Assembly (NCBI GenBank): GCA_003999685.1
Contig: CP021229.1
Coordinates: forward strand, 1,302,001 to 1,366,000
Source: Taiwanofungus camphoratus
Taxonomy: Eukaryota > Basidiomycota > Agaricomycetes > Polyporales > Taiwanofungaceae
Direction: 5' to 3'
DNA: 64,000 nucleotides
The position numbers were made by a program, and so were the translations under genes. The notes under the pieces were generated by a model. The model ran no database searches. It worked only from the letters and a program-made list of their open reading frames with translations, and had not been told where the DNA came from. Shown here in pieces: positions 23,101-34,348 of the stretch (the first letter of the stretch is position 1; every line of letters starts with the position of its first letter).

Positions 23101-24350
23101 CATGCCATTACCTCTTGGCATTGCGGGTCCCCTCAAGATCGATGGTGATCTCTATCCCATCCCGATGGCCACTGCGGAAGGCACCCTCGTTGCTTCGACC
23201 TCGCGTGGTTGCAAGGCCCTCAACTCCGGCGGAGGAGTCACCACCGTTCTGACCTATGACGGCATGACACGCGGTCCTGCCATCGACTTCCCTTCCATCG
23301 TTCTCGCAGCCCAAGCCAAGGCATGGGTCGAGTCCCCCGAGGGCTACGCAATCGTCAAGGAAGCTTTCGAGTCGACGTCGCGCTTCGCAAAGCTGCAGAA
23401 TATTAAGTGTGCAATGGCTGGGCGCACGTTGTTCGTACGGTTCGCTACGCGTACTGGCGACGCCATGGGCATGAACATGATCTCGAAGGCAACTGAGAAG
23501 GCGCTTGAGACAATGGCGAAGAAGTTCCCGGAGATGGTCGTTCTCGCACTTTCTGGTAACTACTGTACGGACAAGAAGCCCGCCGCGATCAACTGGATCG
23601 AGGGTCGCGGGAAGAGTATTGTTGCGGAAGCTGTTGTACCTGGCAAGGTGGTGAAGACTGTCCTTAAGACAACTGTTGAAGCACTTTGCAATCTGAACAC
23701 GAAGAAGAATCTGGTTGGCAGCGCGATGGCCGGCTCTGTGGGAGGATTCAATGCACACGCGGCGAACATTTTGACCGCTGTTTTCTTAGCAACCGGTCAA
23801 GACCCTGCTCAAAATGTAGAGAGTTCTCAGTGCATCACGCTTATGGAGCCGTAAGTGTGCTATTCAATCACTATTTCCTTCCTACTTATCTCTGATCATA
23901 TGTAGCACTAACAATGGCGAAGACTTACTCATGACTGTTTCCATGCCCTGTATCGAGGTTGGAACCGTTGGAGGTGGTACCGTCCTTGCACCTCAACAGG
24001 CCATACTCGAAATGCTCGGTGTTAAGGGCGCGCATCCAACTAACCCCGGCGAGAATGCGCAACGACTTGCACGTATCATCGCTTCTGCTGTCATGGCAGG
24101 CGAGTTGTCCCTCATTAGCGCACTTGCTGCGGGTCACCTGGTGCGGGCGCACATGGCTCACAATCGGTCGCAAGCGAACACAGAAGCAAACACCCCCAGT
24201 ATGTCACGGCCAGTTACTCCCGGTCCCAATGGCCCTTCCGGTGGCGCATTCTGGGCTAACGACGCGAAGGGCCTGATGACACCTATGAGCATGTCTTCAG
24301 GGTCGCATACGCCTGCGCCACCTGGTTACGTAGTAGAAGCGAGGCCATGA
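20153..24350 (+). CDS. HMG1: HMG-CoA reductase (sterol/isoprenoid pathway)
   Basis: Rate-limiting ER enzyme reducing HMG-CoA to mevalonate with NADPH. Seven exons: 20153-20455, 20548-20916, 20972-21502, 21687-21938, 22003-22942, 22998-23850, 23906-24350; sum 3693 nt, 1230 aa. The N-terminus has a membrane anchor ([20 protein letters not shown]). Exon 3 carries the sterol-sensing helices ([20 protein letters not shown] ... [20 protein letters not shown]). A variable linker follows; the catalytic domain starts near residue 800 ([20 protein letters not shown], holding the catalytic Glu). Also seen: [23 protein letters not shown], the Lys loop in [28 protein letters not shown] with the catalytic Asp, and the His of [12 protein letters not shown]. 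The tail is Gly/Pro/Ser-rich. Intron 2 (20917-20971) appears to be GC-AG. The domain layout is complete. Confidence 0.96.
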
Positions 24351-24712
24351 ACAAGACCGAAGTCATTTGTCTGCTCGCCTCCTGCTTTCGTACGTATATA
24401 CCGCATCTATCCCTATTATAGCACTTTGAACCGTTTTGTTCTTGTCGAATCATTGGCACTGCTGTCTGTGCTCATTCATTCATCTGTATAGTCTTGCGCA
24501 TCCATTCTTTGTACAGTTAACTTATTGGAAGTCGGATAGAGAAGTAGGAATATATTGTTGTCGTTTTCATCCACCTGCATATATACAGCTATCACGAGAA
24601 CGACGTTGGGCACTTACCGTCAGCTGATTGGTCCTCTAGCCGGCCCGTGGCTCTTTGCTGGACCGGTCCGCAGTGGGCCGTTGGGCGGCAATGAGAATCA
24701 GCTATTGGTTGT
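24351..24712. other. 3' flank of HMG1
   Basis: 3' untranslated and intergenic DNA between HMG1 and the MITE-like element. No gene seen. Confidence 0.3.
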
Positions 24713-25036
24713 CAGCAATCCTAAAAACGATAGCTCGTTTTGAGAAAAACTGCATTGGGGCTAGGTGGGGTGCCGGCGAGCACGGCGCGTGGGGAGCGAT
24801 CTCGGGTGAGATGTGTTGGCGCATCGGCATCCTCATATAGCAGTGATCGCGCCCACCGGTGGCGACGACGAGGAGAGGAAAATCTATGATAGGATTCTAT
24901 AGAATAGATAATGACATAGACTAGCCACTAATATGTGAGCAGGTCCAAATGAAGATGGGCTTTCAGATCTTCCGCAGCGTTTGGGGCCGGCAGGTGGCAC
25001 CTGGCTCCAATGCAGTTATCGTTTTTATGATTGCTG
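24713..25036. mobile_element. MITE-like element, copy 1 (TIR element)
   Basis: A 324-bp non-coding element, homologous along its whole length to 44638-44953. Ends are inverted repeats: left CAGCAATCCTAAAAACGATA, right the reverse complement of CAGCAATCATAAAAACGATA. The internal block GGTGCCGGCGAGCACGGCGC and the stretch AGCAGTGATCGCGCCCACCG are near-identical in the other copy. The right arm has lost about 17 bases (the TTTCTCAAAACGCG part). It lies between the 3' ends of HMG1 and SDR copy A. No transposase is coded, so it would be non-autonomous. No clear target-site duplication is visible. Confidence 0.75.
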
Positions 25037-25235
25037 GTACATACTTATTTACATACAGTGATATATATATTCTTCGTTGACGAAGCTCCAAATGACTAGC
25101 CTTGAACAAATCCTGATCAGAGATTCTATTGCTTTTGAAACACTTGCAACACAGGTATGGATTGTACAGAACCGTTCGACCCGAGACGGACTACATGACA
25201 TTACTATTATTATAAACGGACCACCGGTGTGCACC

Positions 25236-26409
25236 TCAATCGAAGACACATCCACCATCCACCAGAATACTCTGGCCTATGAGGAAAAGTTATTACCCAT
25301 TGAAACGACTCCTAGCATCGCAAATTGACAACACATACCTGTGATGAAGTAAGACTCCGGCTTGGCCAGATATGAGACTATGCTGCCAATGACCTCTGGA
25401 TCGGCGAAGGGCATGTTTGCCGGCAACTTAGACTCCTCCGTTGCTGCTCGAGCGCCAGAGCCTGTGAGAGTCCCTCTCATATTAGTCTTCGCATGCATCA
25501 TCCAAGCGTATGACTCACCCATAGGAGTCTTGATGCCGCCTGGACAGTATGCGTTGACAGTGATCTTGTGAGGCGCCAGTTCGAGAGCTGTAGAAGTGAT
25601 TTAGTATAGCGTGTTGAGGTGATCACCTAACAATTAAACTCGTGAGCTTACCGGCACTCTGGGTGAGGCCACGGACGGCAAATTTGGCCGCGCTGTACGA
25701 GGGCAGCCGAATCATGCCTTTCGAAAGTATAGATATGTTAGGGGACAATAGGTGATTGGAAGCAGAAGAGGGTACCTCTCTTCCCAGCCATCGAAGATGC
25801 GGCTAGTCATGCCAAAAATGTGAGAAAACTGAAATACTTGACACAAGTAATGGAAGGTGGATCGTTACCTATGAGCCTTCCTCCGCGGCCTTGTTTTATC
25901 ATTTGTATTGCGGAATATTTGTAGCACAACATCACACCCCTCAGGTTAATCGCCAACATGCGGTCCCATTCATCCACCCCAGCTGTGAACAGAAGAAACC
26001 TTAGTATGTATAACCGAGAGTCACACGAGGCGGTCACGCACTCTCAAGGAGCGGTTTGAACTGCACAATCCCTGCGTTCGCGACCATCTGCAAATCAAGT
26101 TAGCAGGTCCGTGATGGATGCAGCAACTGGAGAACCGCGCACCACATCCAAGCCACCCAATTCCTTGACGACCTTGGCTACCATTGCTTGCACGTCCGCA
26201 TCACTGGAAACATCTGCGGGCACGGAAATGGCACGTCTCCCCTTGGCCTTGATCTGAGCAACGATCTCCTCAAGCTGGCTGCCCTTGGACCCGATGTCGT
26301 TCACCGCGACATCAAGCCCGTCGTCTGCCAGACGCAGAGCAATGTTGGCACCCAATCCCTGGGCAGCCCCAGTCACGATAGCGACGCGTGTAGTGGAAGT
26401 TTGGGACAT
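25236..26409 (-). CDS. Short-chain dehydrogenase/reductase, tandem copy A
   Basis: Classical SDR of about 260 aa (FabG / acetoin-reductase-like) in about seven exons. Cofactor motif VAIVTGAAQGLGANIALRL (residues about 8-26); the acidic residue after strand 2 (VAVNDIGSK) points to NAD(H) by the usual SDR rule. Other landmarks: PADVSSDADVQAMV, MVANAGIVQF (NAG motif), VDEWDRMLAINLRGVMLCYK, GGRLIG/ASSMAGKR (catalytic Ser region), LPSYSAAKFAVRGLTQSA (catalytic Tyr and Lys), ITVNAYCPGGIKTPM, DPEVIGSIVSYLAKPESYF and the end GQSILVDGGCVFD at 25236. All catalytic residues are present. It is the most diverged of the three tandem copies (GSKGSQLEE versus SKSDQLQ in B and C). Substrate unknown. Confidence 0.88.
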
Positions 26410-26466
26410 TGCGTTGACTCGTGATTATGGGAGTATTAGAACACGTCGTCCCCCGACGGCGTCGCC

Positions 26467-26476
26467 ATTTATATAT
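26467..26476 (-). promoter_or_regulatory. TATA element of SDR copy A
   Basis: ATATATAAAT on the minus strand, about 60 bp upstream of the start. The same box precedes copy C (32793-32802) and, as AAATATAAAT, copy B (29883-29892), at a similar distance, so it was duplicated with the genes. Confidence 0.55.
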
Positions 26477-27326
26477 TCCCAGATCTCGGGACCCTTAACG
26501 TCAGAGGGAATTCGAAATCTCCGTGTACGGCGGCGGACGGGTCATGAGTTCAGTCACTGTAACATCTCATCTGTCATGCCAAGGGGCGTAACGATGAAAG
26601 CTGAACTAAAACAACTTACATCGTGCTGGATGGTTGATATTCCTGAGACTAGAACCTGATAGCATCGATGCCAACCGAAGTAATACGGATAACGGCGACA
26701 TGGAGCGTCACGCAGATTACAAGGAAAGGGACATCATACTGCGAGAATCCATAATCATGAGGGTCGTCTCCTATGACCTCGAGATGTTCTCCGCGAAGAG
26801 GGTACGGGTGACCTGCCACGACTAGCCTAAAACATTATAGCCCGCTATAGCCGGCCTGTCGATCTGTCCGCTGACCGCTGAGGTTAGTGGAGTGACCGAC
26901 AAAAGCCGTAAGTTGGTGGCGGCCACTTATTTTACATGTCGAGTAGCGTCGTTGCTCACAGACGTATCTGTGAACGAGATTGGCAGTCAGACGCTTTGTT
27001 TGTATATTGGGTTGATGCTGGCCCACACAGACTATTTGAACTCACTATTTGGTAACAACGTTTGTGAAGTATGTCGGGCTTCTTGATCGATTAACGTGAC
27101 GGTATGGACCTCGGGTTCAACCTCAGGGGTCGCCAACCCCCCAGGAGCTTGCAGCTAGGTTTATGATATCTGACTTCAACACCCTCATATTATTTTGTAA
27201 TTTTTACACTCACCAGGGTTTCTACATGTCTGCTCTCGTCTAGAGCTTTAACAAAAGCGAACGGACGAGTAGTTGAGAAGTCCTTTCTATTCGAGGCCAT
27301 TACTTGCCAAGCGGACCCATTGGGGA
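26477..27326. other. Duplicated upstream region of SDR copy A
   Basis: The part up to about 27040 is homologous to the upstream DNA of copies B (to about 30460) and C (to about 33365). Shared blocks include the one around CATCTCATCTGTCATG (26560) and the one around CAGTCAGACGC (26985). No gene seen. Confidence 0.5.
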
Positions 27327-28083
27327 CCCGGGCCGTGTCAGACAGCCAATAGAGTTCAAGCTCTAGTCGACACGTGACTTTGACGATTCTGGCCGTCACG
27401 GACCTCCGGTCTGACCCTAGTCGAGTAACTTGCTCGACAACGCGACGAGTCGGTATTCCTGATAACATAAGCATGATCTCACGCAGTGATTGGCTAGTCT
27501 CCGGTTCGAGCTGTCTCTTACATAAGCATCATTCACACATGAGCAGCTGAGTTGCTCTTAGTGTTGCGACAAGTCGAGTTCGAGTCGAGTCACAAGCTCG
27601 ACAAAACTCGAAAATCCGAGTTTCTTTTGAGGGCGAGTTAGGGTGAAACCGGGCTGTGCCAGGTAGCCAATAGAATCCAAGCACCGGAGGGCACCTTCGA
27701 TGACCCAGCTCACGTGTAAAGTCTGGATTAAGGATGCTTATGTAAGAGGCAGCTGGAACAGTAAACTGGCCAATCACTGCGTGAGATCATGCTTATGTTA
27801 TCAGAAACACCAGTTCGTCTCGACTCAGATGTGAACTCGGCACGCGAGTCGAGTTGCGACTTCAACCTGGAGGATGGTTCGGATTCGATTGGCGCCCTAC
27901 CGGCGCCAATCGAATCCGAACCATCGACCGTATACTCTTCAACCTGCCAACCGGTGCTTGAATTCTATTGGCTGCCTGGCACGGCCCGGAGTTACCCTAA
28001 CTCGCGAATGAACTCGCAACTCGCCTCGAATGAACTCGAACCTATCAAGGTTGAATCGATTCGACTCGACTTGTCGCAGCACT
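27327..28083. repeat. Cluster of nested inverted repeats (MITE-like)
   Basis: Non-coding. (1) Element 27560-28083 has inverted arms of about 128-133 bp (27560-27687 and 27951-28083), outer ends GTGTTGCGACAAGTCGAGT and its inverted partner with one change, each flanked by TA. (2) A second inverted pair, 27459-27530 and 27733-27804, shares CTGATAACATAAGCATGATC and the following bases; its left arm is outside element 1, its right arm inside. (3) A core of about 34 bp containing AGCCAATAGA occurs at about 27327, about 27648 (both direct) and about 27957 (inverted). TCGAG-rich words recur throughout. This pattern fits repeated insertion of related TIR elements into one another. No transposase is seen. 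Confidence 0.7.
27873..27925. repeat. Perfect 24-bp hairpin
   Basis: Arms 27873-27896 and 27902-27925 are exact reverse complements (GATGGTTCGGATTCGATTGG then GCGC C-side), with a five-base loop CTACC. It lies between the two long arms of the TIR element 27560-28083 but is not at its centre. Confidence 0.9.
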
Positions 28084-28615
28084 ATCTGACCCTGCCTTGA
28101 AGGCCCTTTATCACCATACAGTATTATAGTATGCCGCAGTGCGAACACCGGGGCAGACTCATACAGGTCGTGCATTCTTGTTTGCGACTTCTGGCAAAAG
28201 AGGCATCCACCTCAATGAACCAGTCATGAGTTTGCGCATATAGACTTCGGGCTGTCTGAGCGTCGAGCGAGCTGGTCAACTTGAGTCCTAGTTAGTACTA
28301 TTGTCAAGGTCTCAGAATACGATTTCCTATACTCTCCATCATTCGTCGTTCGGTCCTCTGCGACATGTTTTCTGCTCTGCAATACATAGATATCTTCGAT
28401 CTTGTAATCTGGCTTTTGAGATCAAGCTGGAACGAACACATCCAAATTGCCAGTGGACTTTACTATGAATAGACGAGGAATAGTATGTTGATGTGCTTTC
28501 CATTCTGCCTGCTACTGAGTACAGAAACATTCTGCTGAATGTGGACTACCCGACATTACCATAAATCAGCCTTTGACTTAGTATTAGTCACCGATTTGAA
28601 CAGTCCGCATCCTAT
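28084..28615. other. 3' flank of SDR copy B
   Basis: Between the repeat cluster and the stop of copy B. No gene seen. Confidence 0.3.
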
Positions 28616-29835
28616 TCAATCGAAGAAGACCCCTCCGTCCGCCACAATACTCTGGCCTATCAGACGATTCCGTTGAACAAATCTACTGAAACATTGCAAA
28701 TCAACAGCACACACCTGTGATAAAGTGAGACTCTGGCTTGGCCAGATATGAAACCAAACTGGAAATGACCTCCGGACCAGCAGTAGGCATGTTAGATAAC
28801 ATAGACTAACAAGTGATTACTAAGTCAAGGTGACATATTGATGAAACATGAATAATGTTTCCAACCTGTGCTTCCGGGAGAGAGCCTAAGAGGACCACCC
28901 AATTTAGTATTGCTGAGCGGTATAGGTTATCTGAATCAACTACTTACCCATGGGGGTGCTGATGTGACCCGGACAGTACGCATTAACGGTGATTTTGTGC
29001 GGTGCAAATTCCAGAGCTATAAGGTGACGGTGCATGCGGGATCACTCAAAGTGTGGTTGCCAGCCAGAAAAAGCTTACCTGCACTTTGAGTAATGCCGCG
29101 GACAGCAAATTTGCTCGCACTGTATGCTGGTATGTTGACAATGGCTTAAAACATGTGTTAGGATAGTAACAGGCAACCCGGGAGCAGACTGCGCTACCTT
29201 TCTTTCCGGCCAGTGAGGAAGCGCCTAGTCATGTCAAATCGTAAGAAAAACAATCAGCAAAAACATACTATGGAATGTATAGTCACCTATGATCCTTCCT
29301 CCACGCCCTTGTTTAATCATTTGGATCGCAGCATACTTGTAGCACAACATCACGCCTCGCACGTTAACTGACATGATGCGGTCCCATTGATCCGGTTCAG
29401 CTGTAAACATGACACTACTAGGTATGATCGACCGTCGCCAGACGAGGTGTAGTCACTTACTGTCAAGGATTGATTGGATGATTGTGATCCCTGCATTGGC
29501 GACCATCTGTTAACCAGTGCATCAATCCATCGGCCTGATAGCGACAGCTCCAGCAGCTGGGGAGAACCACGCACCACATCCAAGCCACCCAACTTCTCAA
29601 CAACCTTGGCTACCATGGCTTGTACGTCCGCATCGCGAGAAACATCTGCAGGAACGGCGAGTGCTCGTCTCCCTTTCGCCTGGATTTGAGCGACTATCTC
29701 CTGCAGCTGATCGCTCTTAGATTCAATATCATTCACTGCGACATCGAGCCCGTCGTCAGCCAGACGCAGAGCGATGCTCGCACCCAATCCTTGAGAGGCT
29801 CCCGTCACGATCGCGACGCGTGCAGTAGAAGGCAT
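28616..29835 (-). CDS. Short-chain dehydrogenase/reductase, tandem copy B
   Basis: Same family and intron layout as copies A and C. Start MPSTARVAIVTGASQGLGAS; cofactor loop intact; VAVNDIESKSDQLQEIVAQ; MVANAGITII; WDRIMSVNVRGVMLCYKYAA; IPAYSASKFAVRGITQSA with Tyr and Lys; ITVNAYCPGHISTPM. The end GQSIVADGGVFFD stops at 28616. Its penultimate coding part differs from A and C: the sequence between PGHISTPM and NMPTAGPEVISSLVSYLAK is longer (about 28800-28950). It needs an extra intron or a small exon (GSLPEAQ, about 28868-28888) to stay in frame, so this part of the model is uncertain. It may be a gene with altered splicing or one in early decay. B is closer to C than to A. Confidence 0.72.
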
Positions 29836-31520
29836 GGTGTTGATACGGATGTATATGGGTCTCTCTCCTAAATGGAGCCATGATTTATATTTGCAAGACC
29901 GGGAAATCCTTGTTGCGAGAAGTGCTTGAAGCCTTCACAGACAGCACCAGATGGATCATGAGCTCAGTGGGCGCAATATCCTATCTGTCATGTGAAGGGG
30001 CATGATAGTGAAAGTTGGACTAGAGCAACTCGGGCCATGCAAAATGACAAGTCTTTCCGAAGGCTAGAACAAGATAGCTTCAATGCCGGCAGCACGGAGC
30101 ACGGGGATTCATGTCAGATTACCTCTAGAGCATTGGCTCACCAAACATAGCAGAGGGGCGTCAAGGTTCATGGTCACGAGGGTCATATGGCCTTAATTTG
30201 TTCAGTGCGAACAATGATCAGTATTGTCACGGCTAGCCTAGGTCCGATACTAGTCCGCTATGGTTGAGCCTGCCCATTTCACCACACATAATGAGAAGCC
30301 TCAGTGGAATATCTAACAAAAGCCATCACCTCATTGGCCATGATATCTGGCATGGCACGTTGCGTCGTTGCCTGGCTATACTGCAGTTGTATCTGTGATT
30401 GAGATTGACAGTCAGAATCTGCGCTTGTTGTGTATTCAGCTGCTGGTGTCCACTGTCCTTGCTACACAGACAGATTGAAAGCATCGCTCAAACACGCACG
30501 GACTTGTACGCTGCTGAAATTAGGAGACGCTCAAGGTCCTGTCAACAATGCGAAAGAGTGTGTCAGAACTTACTAGCGAGTTAGAATGCATGCAAGGATG
30601 TGGCAGAGTCATAGCACGTCAATACCGATACCCAGTCTCTGCATCAAACATGAAGCTGAAAGCACTTGAGAATGCATTCATCAGAACGCGACAACCTCTG
30701 AGAACAAATAATGGTAAGTGTTACTGATGCAATGCACCGCACGCTGCGTTTCCGACATAGATGCACCAGACGGGTGAGAATGATTGACTTTATGAAATTG
30801 GCTTATTGAGGCATGCAACTTCGGGAACTGAACGCTATCCCATGCTTCAGAATACGAGACAAAAAGGCACGACTTGGGAATGTGCACGCACCGGGTTCAC
30901 TAACACAGGAGCGACGGTAATCTGGCTCGTCGAAGGATTCAGACACAACAATGACACGGGAAAATTGGGAAAAGTTCTGATGTAGCCATTCAAAGATAGG
31001 ACTGAACTTATAGGCAAAATGAGCTTTGCATGCGCACTGTATGAAATGCATATTTTCGTACTTAAGGGATGTCTTTCTTGAAGCCTGTTATGGTGGCTCA
31101 AATGGCAGTAGTCAGTCCTATGCTGGATCGCAATTTGATGTACTCTCCGCGCATGATGAGGTTCAAATTCAAGGTCGCGGACGCGAAGGACGCGAGCAGA
31201 TCATGGAACAGCATATATGCCCAACTTGATGCACTCCCAGTCACCAATCGTGGATGCCGAGGGGTTGTACTAGAGCTGCCAGAGCGCACGAACGCAAGCG
31301 AGAGAAAGCCGTACTCTAGCACATGCAAAAATGTAATTTCCCGATTTCTATCTTGAGTTTTCTGCCGGCCTCGTGGAGGACAGGAACATATTGTTGTCAT
31401 TTCCAACCGCCACAAATACTCAGACACAAATTGTACAAAAAAATCAAACCTGAGGGGGTTACATGATATCTTATCATGAGATAAGTCTTGAACAAAGTCC
31501 CAGTTCAATCGGTGGGGTTC
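29836..31520. other. Duplicated promoter unit of SDR copy B and spacer
   Basis: About 29836-30460 matches the upstream regions of copies A and C. The remainder (30460-31520) has only short open frames; no gene seen. Confidence 0.45.
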
Positions 31521-32737
31521 TCAATCAAAGAGAACTCCACCGTCTACCAGAATACTCTGGCCTGTAGGAAATCGGTAACCATTGACTATGTATTTTAGCA
31601 TTGCAAATCAACAACATGTACCTGTGATGAAGTAAGCCTCTGGCTTAGCCAGATATGAAACCAGACTGGCAACGACCTCTGGATCGGCAAAAGGAAGGTT
31701 TGATGGCAAATCGAGCAGCTAATGGGCAATCACATAGGGTCAATGCATATCAGAGAAACACATTTACTTGTCCTGACCTTAATATCTGCATGAGAGCCTA
31801 TTGAAAACCCTCAGATTGGTCTTGGCTGCATAGGTCATATAATCAAATGACTCACTCATAGGAGTCCTTATGCCGCCTGGACAGTATGCGTTGACAGTAA
31901 TATTGTGGGGCGCGAATTCAAGAGCTGTAGAGATGTCTCGGTGTGATTGTGCTGAAGTGAGGACTTGAACATGGTCGGAAGCTTACCAGCACTCTGGGTG
32001 ATGCCACGGACGGCAAATTTGCTCGCACTGTACGCCGGTAAATTAATCATACCTTTGAAGCATGAGCGTTAGGGGACAGTAGGTGATCCGGAAGCAGACT
32101 GCACTACCTTTCTTTCCAGCCGCTGAAGATGCGGCTAATCATGTCAAACGTGTGAGACAATGTTCAACAAATGTACGTGAAGCATTACCTATAATTCGTC
32201 CTCCACGTCCTTGTTTGATCATTTGCACTCCAGCATACTTGTAGCACAACATCACGCCCCGCAGGTTGACCGACATTATACGGTCCCATACCTCCAGCTG
32301 AGCTGCGAGGAAAATCTCAGCATAATTGACAGTCACCTAGTACTGGATAGTCACACACTGTCAGCAAGTGATTGGTACAACACGATCCCTGCATTTGCGA
32401 CCATCTGCAAGTCGTAGACCACGTAACACATCAGATTCGTAGTGGATGGTGCAGCAACGGGAGAACCGCGAACCACATCCAACCCGCCCAGCTCCTCAAC
32501 AACCTTGGCTACCATGGCTTGCACGTCCACATCACGGGAAACGTCCGCAGGAACGGCAAGTGCTCGTCTCCCCTTTGCCTGAATTTGAGCAACAATCTGC
32601 TGAAGCTGATCGCTCTTAGATCCGATATCATTCACCGCGACATCAAGTCCGTCGTCTGCCAGGCGTAGAGCGATGCTCGCACCCAATCCCTGGGCAGCTC
32701 CTGTCACGATCGCGACGCGTGTAGAAGTGTGGGACAT
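31521..32737 (-). CDS. Short-chain dehydrogenase/reductase, tandem copy C
   Basis: Third tandem SDR. Start MSHTSTRVAIVTGAAQGLGA; VAVNDIGSKSDQLQQIVAQ; PADVSRDVDVQAMVAKVVEE; MVANAGIVLYQSLAD; VWDRIMSVNLRGVMLCYKYA; INLPAYSASKFAVRGITQSA (catalytic Tyr/Lys); PFADPEVVASLVSYLAKPEA; end GQSILVDGGVLFD at 31521. First intron starts after GGLDV with GTTCGC, phase 0. All active-site positions are intact, so it should be functional; about 260 aa. The sequence just upstream carries the conserved TATA box and promoter blocks shared with A and B. Confidence 0.87.
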
Positions 32738-34348
32738 TGTGTTGACTCACGATGAAAGTATGCAAGTCCCCCCTTCTCTAGATGGCGCAGTAATTTATAT
32801 ATTCCCGAGTACAGTGAGAAATCCTTCACTGCAAGAATAGTTCGAATCCTTCGCGTATGACATCGGACAGATCATGAGCTCAGTGCGCGTAATGCCTCAT
32901 CTGTCATGTCGAGAAAAGAAGCAATGAAACTTGGACTAGAGCAAGTTAGACTGGGCATGATGGGCAAACATCTCAGAACTAGAACTAGGTAGCTCTAATC
33001 CCAGTAGAGGCAGCAGGGGACACGCGGATCGACGATGTCATGTCGATTACATTTTGACCATTGGCTCAGCAAGTATGAAAAAGGGCTATGTGCTGGGAAG
33101 ATTCATAGTCACGAGAGTCGTCACCTATGACTTCTGAGAACAAGGTACAGATGTTCAGTCTTGTCGCGGTCAGGCCAATTGCAGTCCTTAATGGCCGAGT
33201 CGTTCATCTTGCCCCTAAGGAACATATGACAAGAGCCATAGGTTGGTCGGCCGTCTACATGTCATGCGGCTACATATTGCACGGTTGACCGGCTATCACG
33301 CAGTTGTATCTGTGGTTGACTGACAGAAGTCGCGTTTGTGTGTTTGTTCGCTGGTGTTCAACTGCACAAGGGAACTGAACACCCCATTTTATCAAAAAGC
33401 CCAATGACATCCATGTGTGAGCGTCTTACCGAGATTCATATCTTCAGCGGCTCCTCAAGACGTGACTCGAGACATTGAGTTCCAACTTCGAAGTAAATTT
33501 ATCGCCTATGCAGCACGAGCCATACGCTGCGGCAGTATATCTAGGAGCATTTCCATCATCATGATAGACTCAAGTAGAGCAGTAAGATCCTGGGTATGTG
33601 CACTAGGATGTTGGAAAGACGGCGATTGGCAGGTGGTTATGCGCGTTTCCTCAAGGAAACGGCCGGTTCCATGCTACTTGCAGCAGTTTGCCCTAATTAA
33701 TGCGCACGGGCATGGGAGCACTACTCTGTTCCGAAAGCCATCTAGTTAATTAACTGTTCTTGACCTCTCTGTCGTCTTTTAGCTACTGTGAATAGAAACC
33801 ACGCTACTATAGTTGTTGTATAGAGGCAAGGGTCCGTCGCCTCCTGGCCAAAACCCATTGGCAGTCAGGCAAGAGTTGCCTCATTGACGGCGACAACATC
33901 GGTGTATGTACTCCACCAGCTATTCACTGATCGGTACTTGCCTATTGTTTTTCCTAACTGGTGTGTGCTCTAGCGGCCACGATCGGTGCTTTACCAACGT
34001 TCAAGTCCCACAACTGTTGTCTGTGGTCAGGGTTAATGCAGGTTGTTCGGTCAGGTTTTTGACGAGAGACAGGTCGCTTCTTCCGTGGCAAAATGGTAAC
34101 GAACATCGGACTGCCAGTGGCATGTGGATATTGAGCCTACTTTTCTGCTAGGGCTATATGCACAGGCTAAGGGACTATCTATACCGCGTATAGACTTACA
34201 TGCGTCTTTTGGACGGAGTTTTATCTACAGGAATGGTCTGAATCTTTGATAGATTCACAGAACCGTGTTGGTACCGATGCGTGGCGCTTCTTGGAATGTT
34301 CAAAGGGGCCATGGAACTGAGCTTGACAATATGCTCCTTCTCTTACAA
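32738..34348. other. Duplicated promoter unit of SDR copy C and spacer
   Basis: 32738-33365 is homologous to the upstream regions of A and B. 33366-34348 shows no recognisable gene; the 110-codon open frame at 33417 has no known motif. Confidence 0.4.

Noticed and set aside
27327-28083. LTR or retrovirus-like element
   Set aside because: Repeats are inverted, not direct, and nothing resembling gag, protease or reverse transcriptase is coded.
25236-33365. Secondary-metabolite gene cluster
   Set aside because: Several SDRs, but no polyketide synthase, peptide synthetase or terpene cyclase in the window; the P450s and broken methyltransferase are more than 10 kb away with housekeeping genes between.
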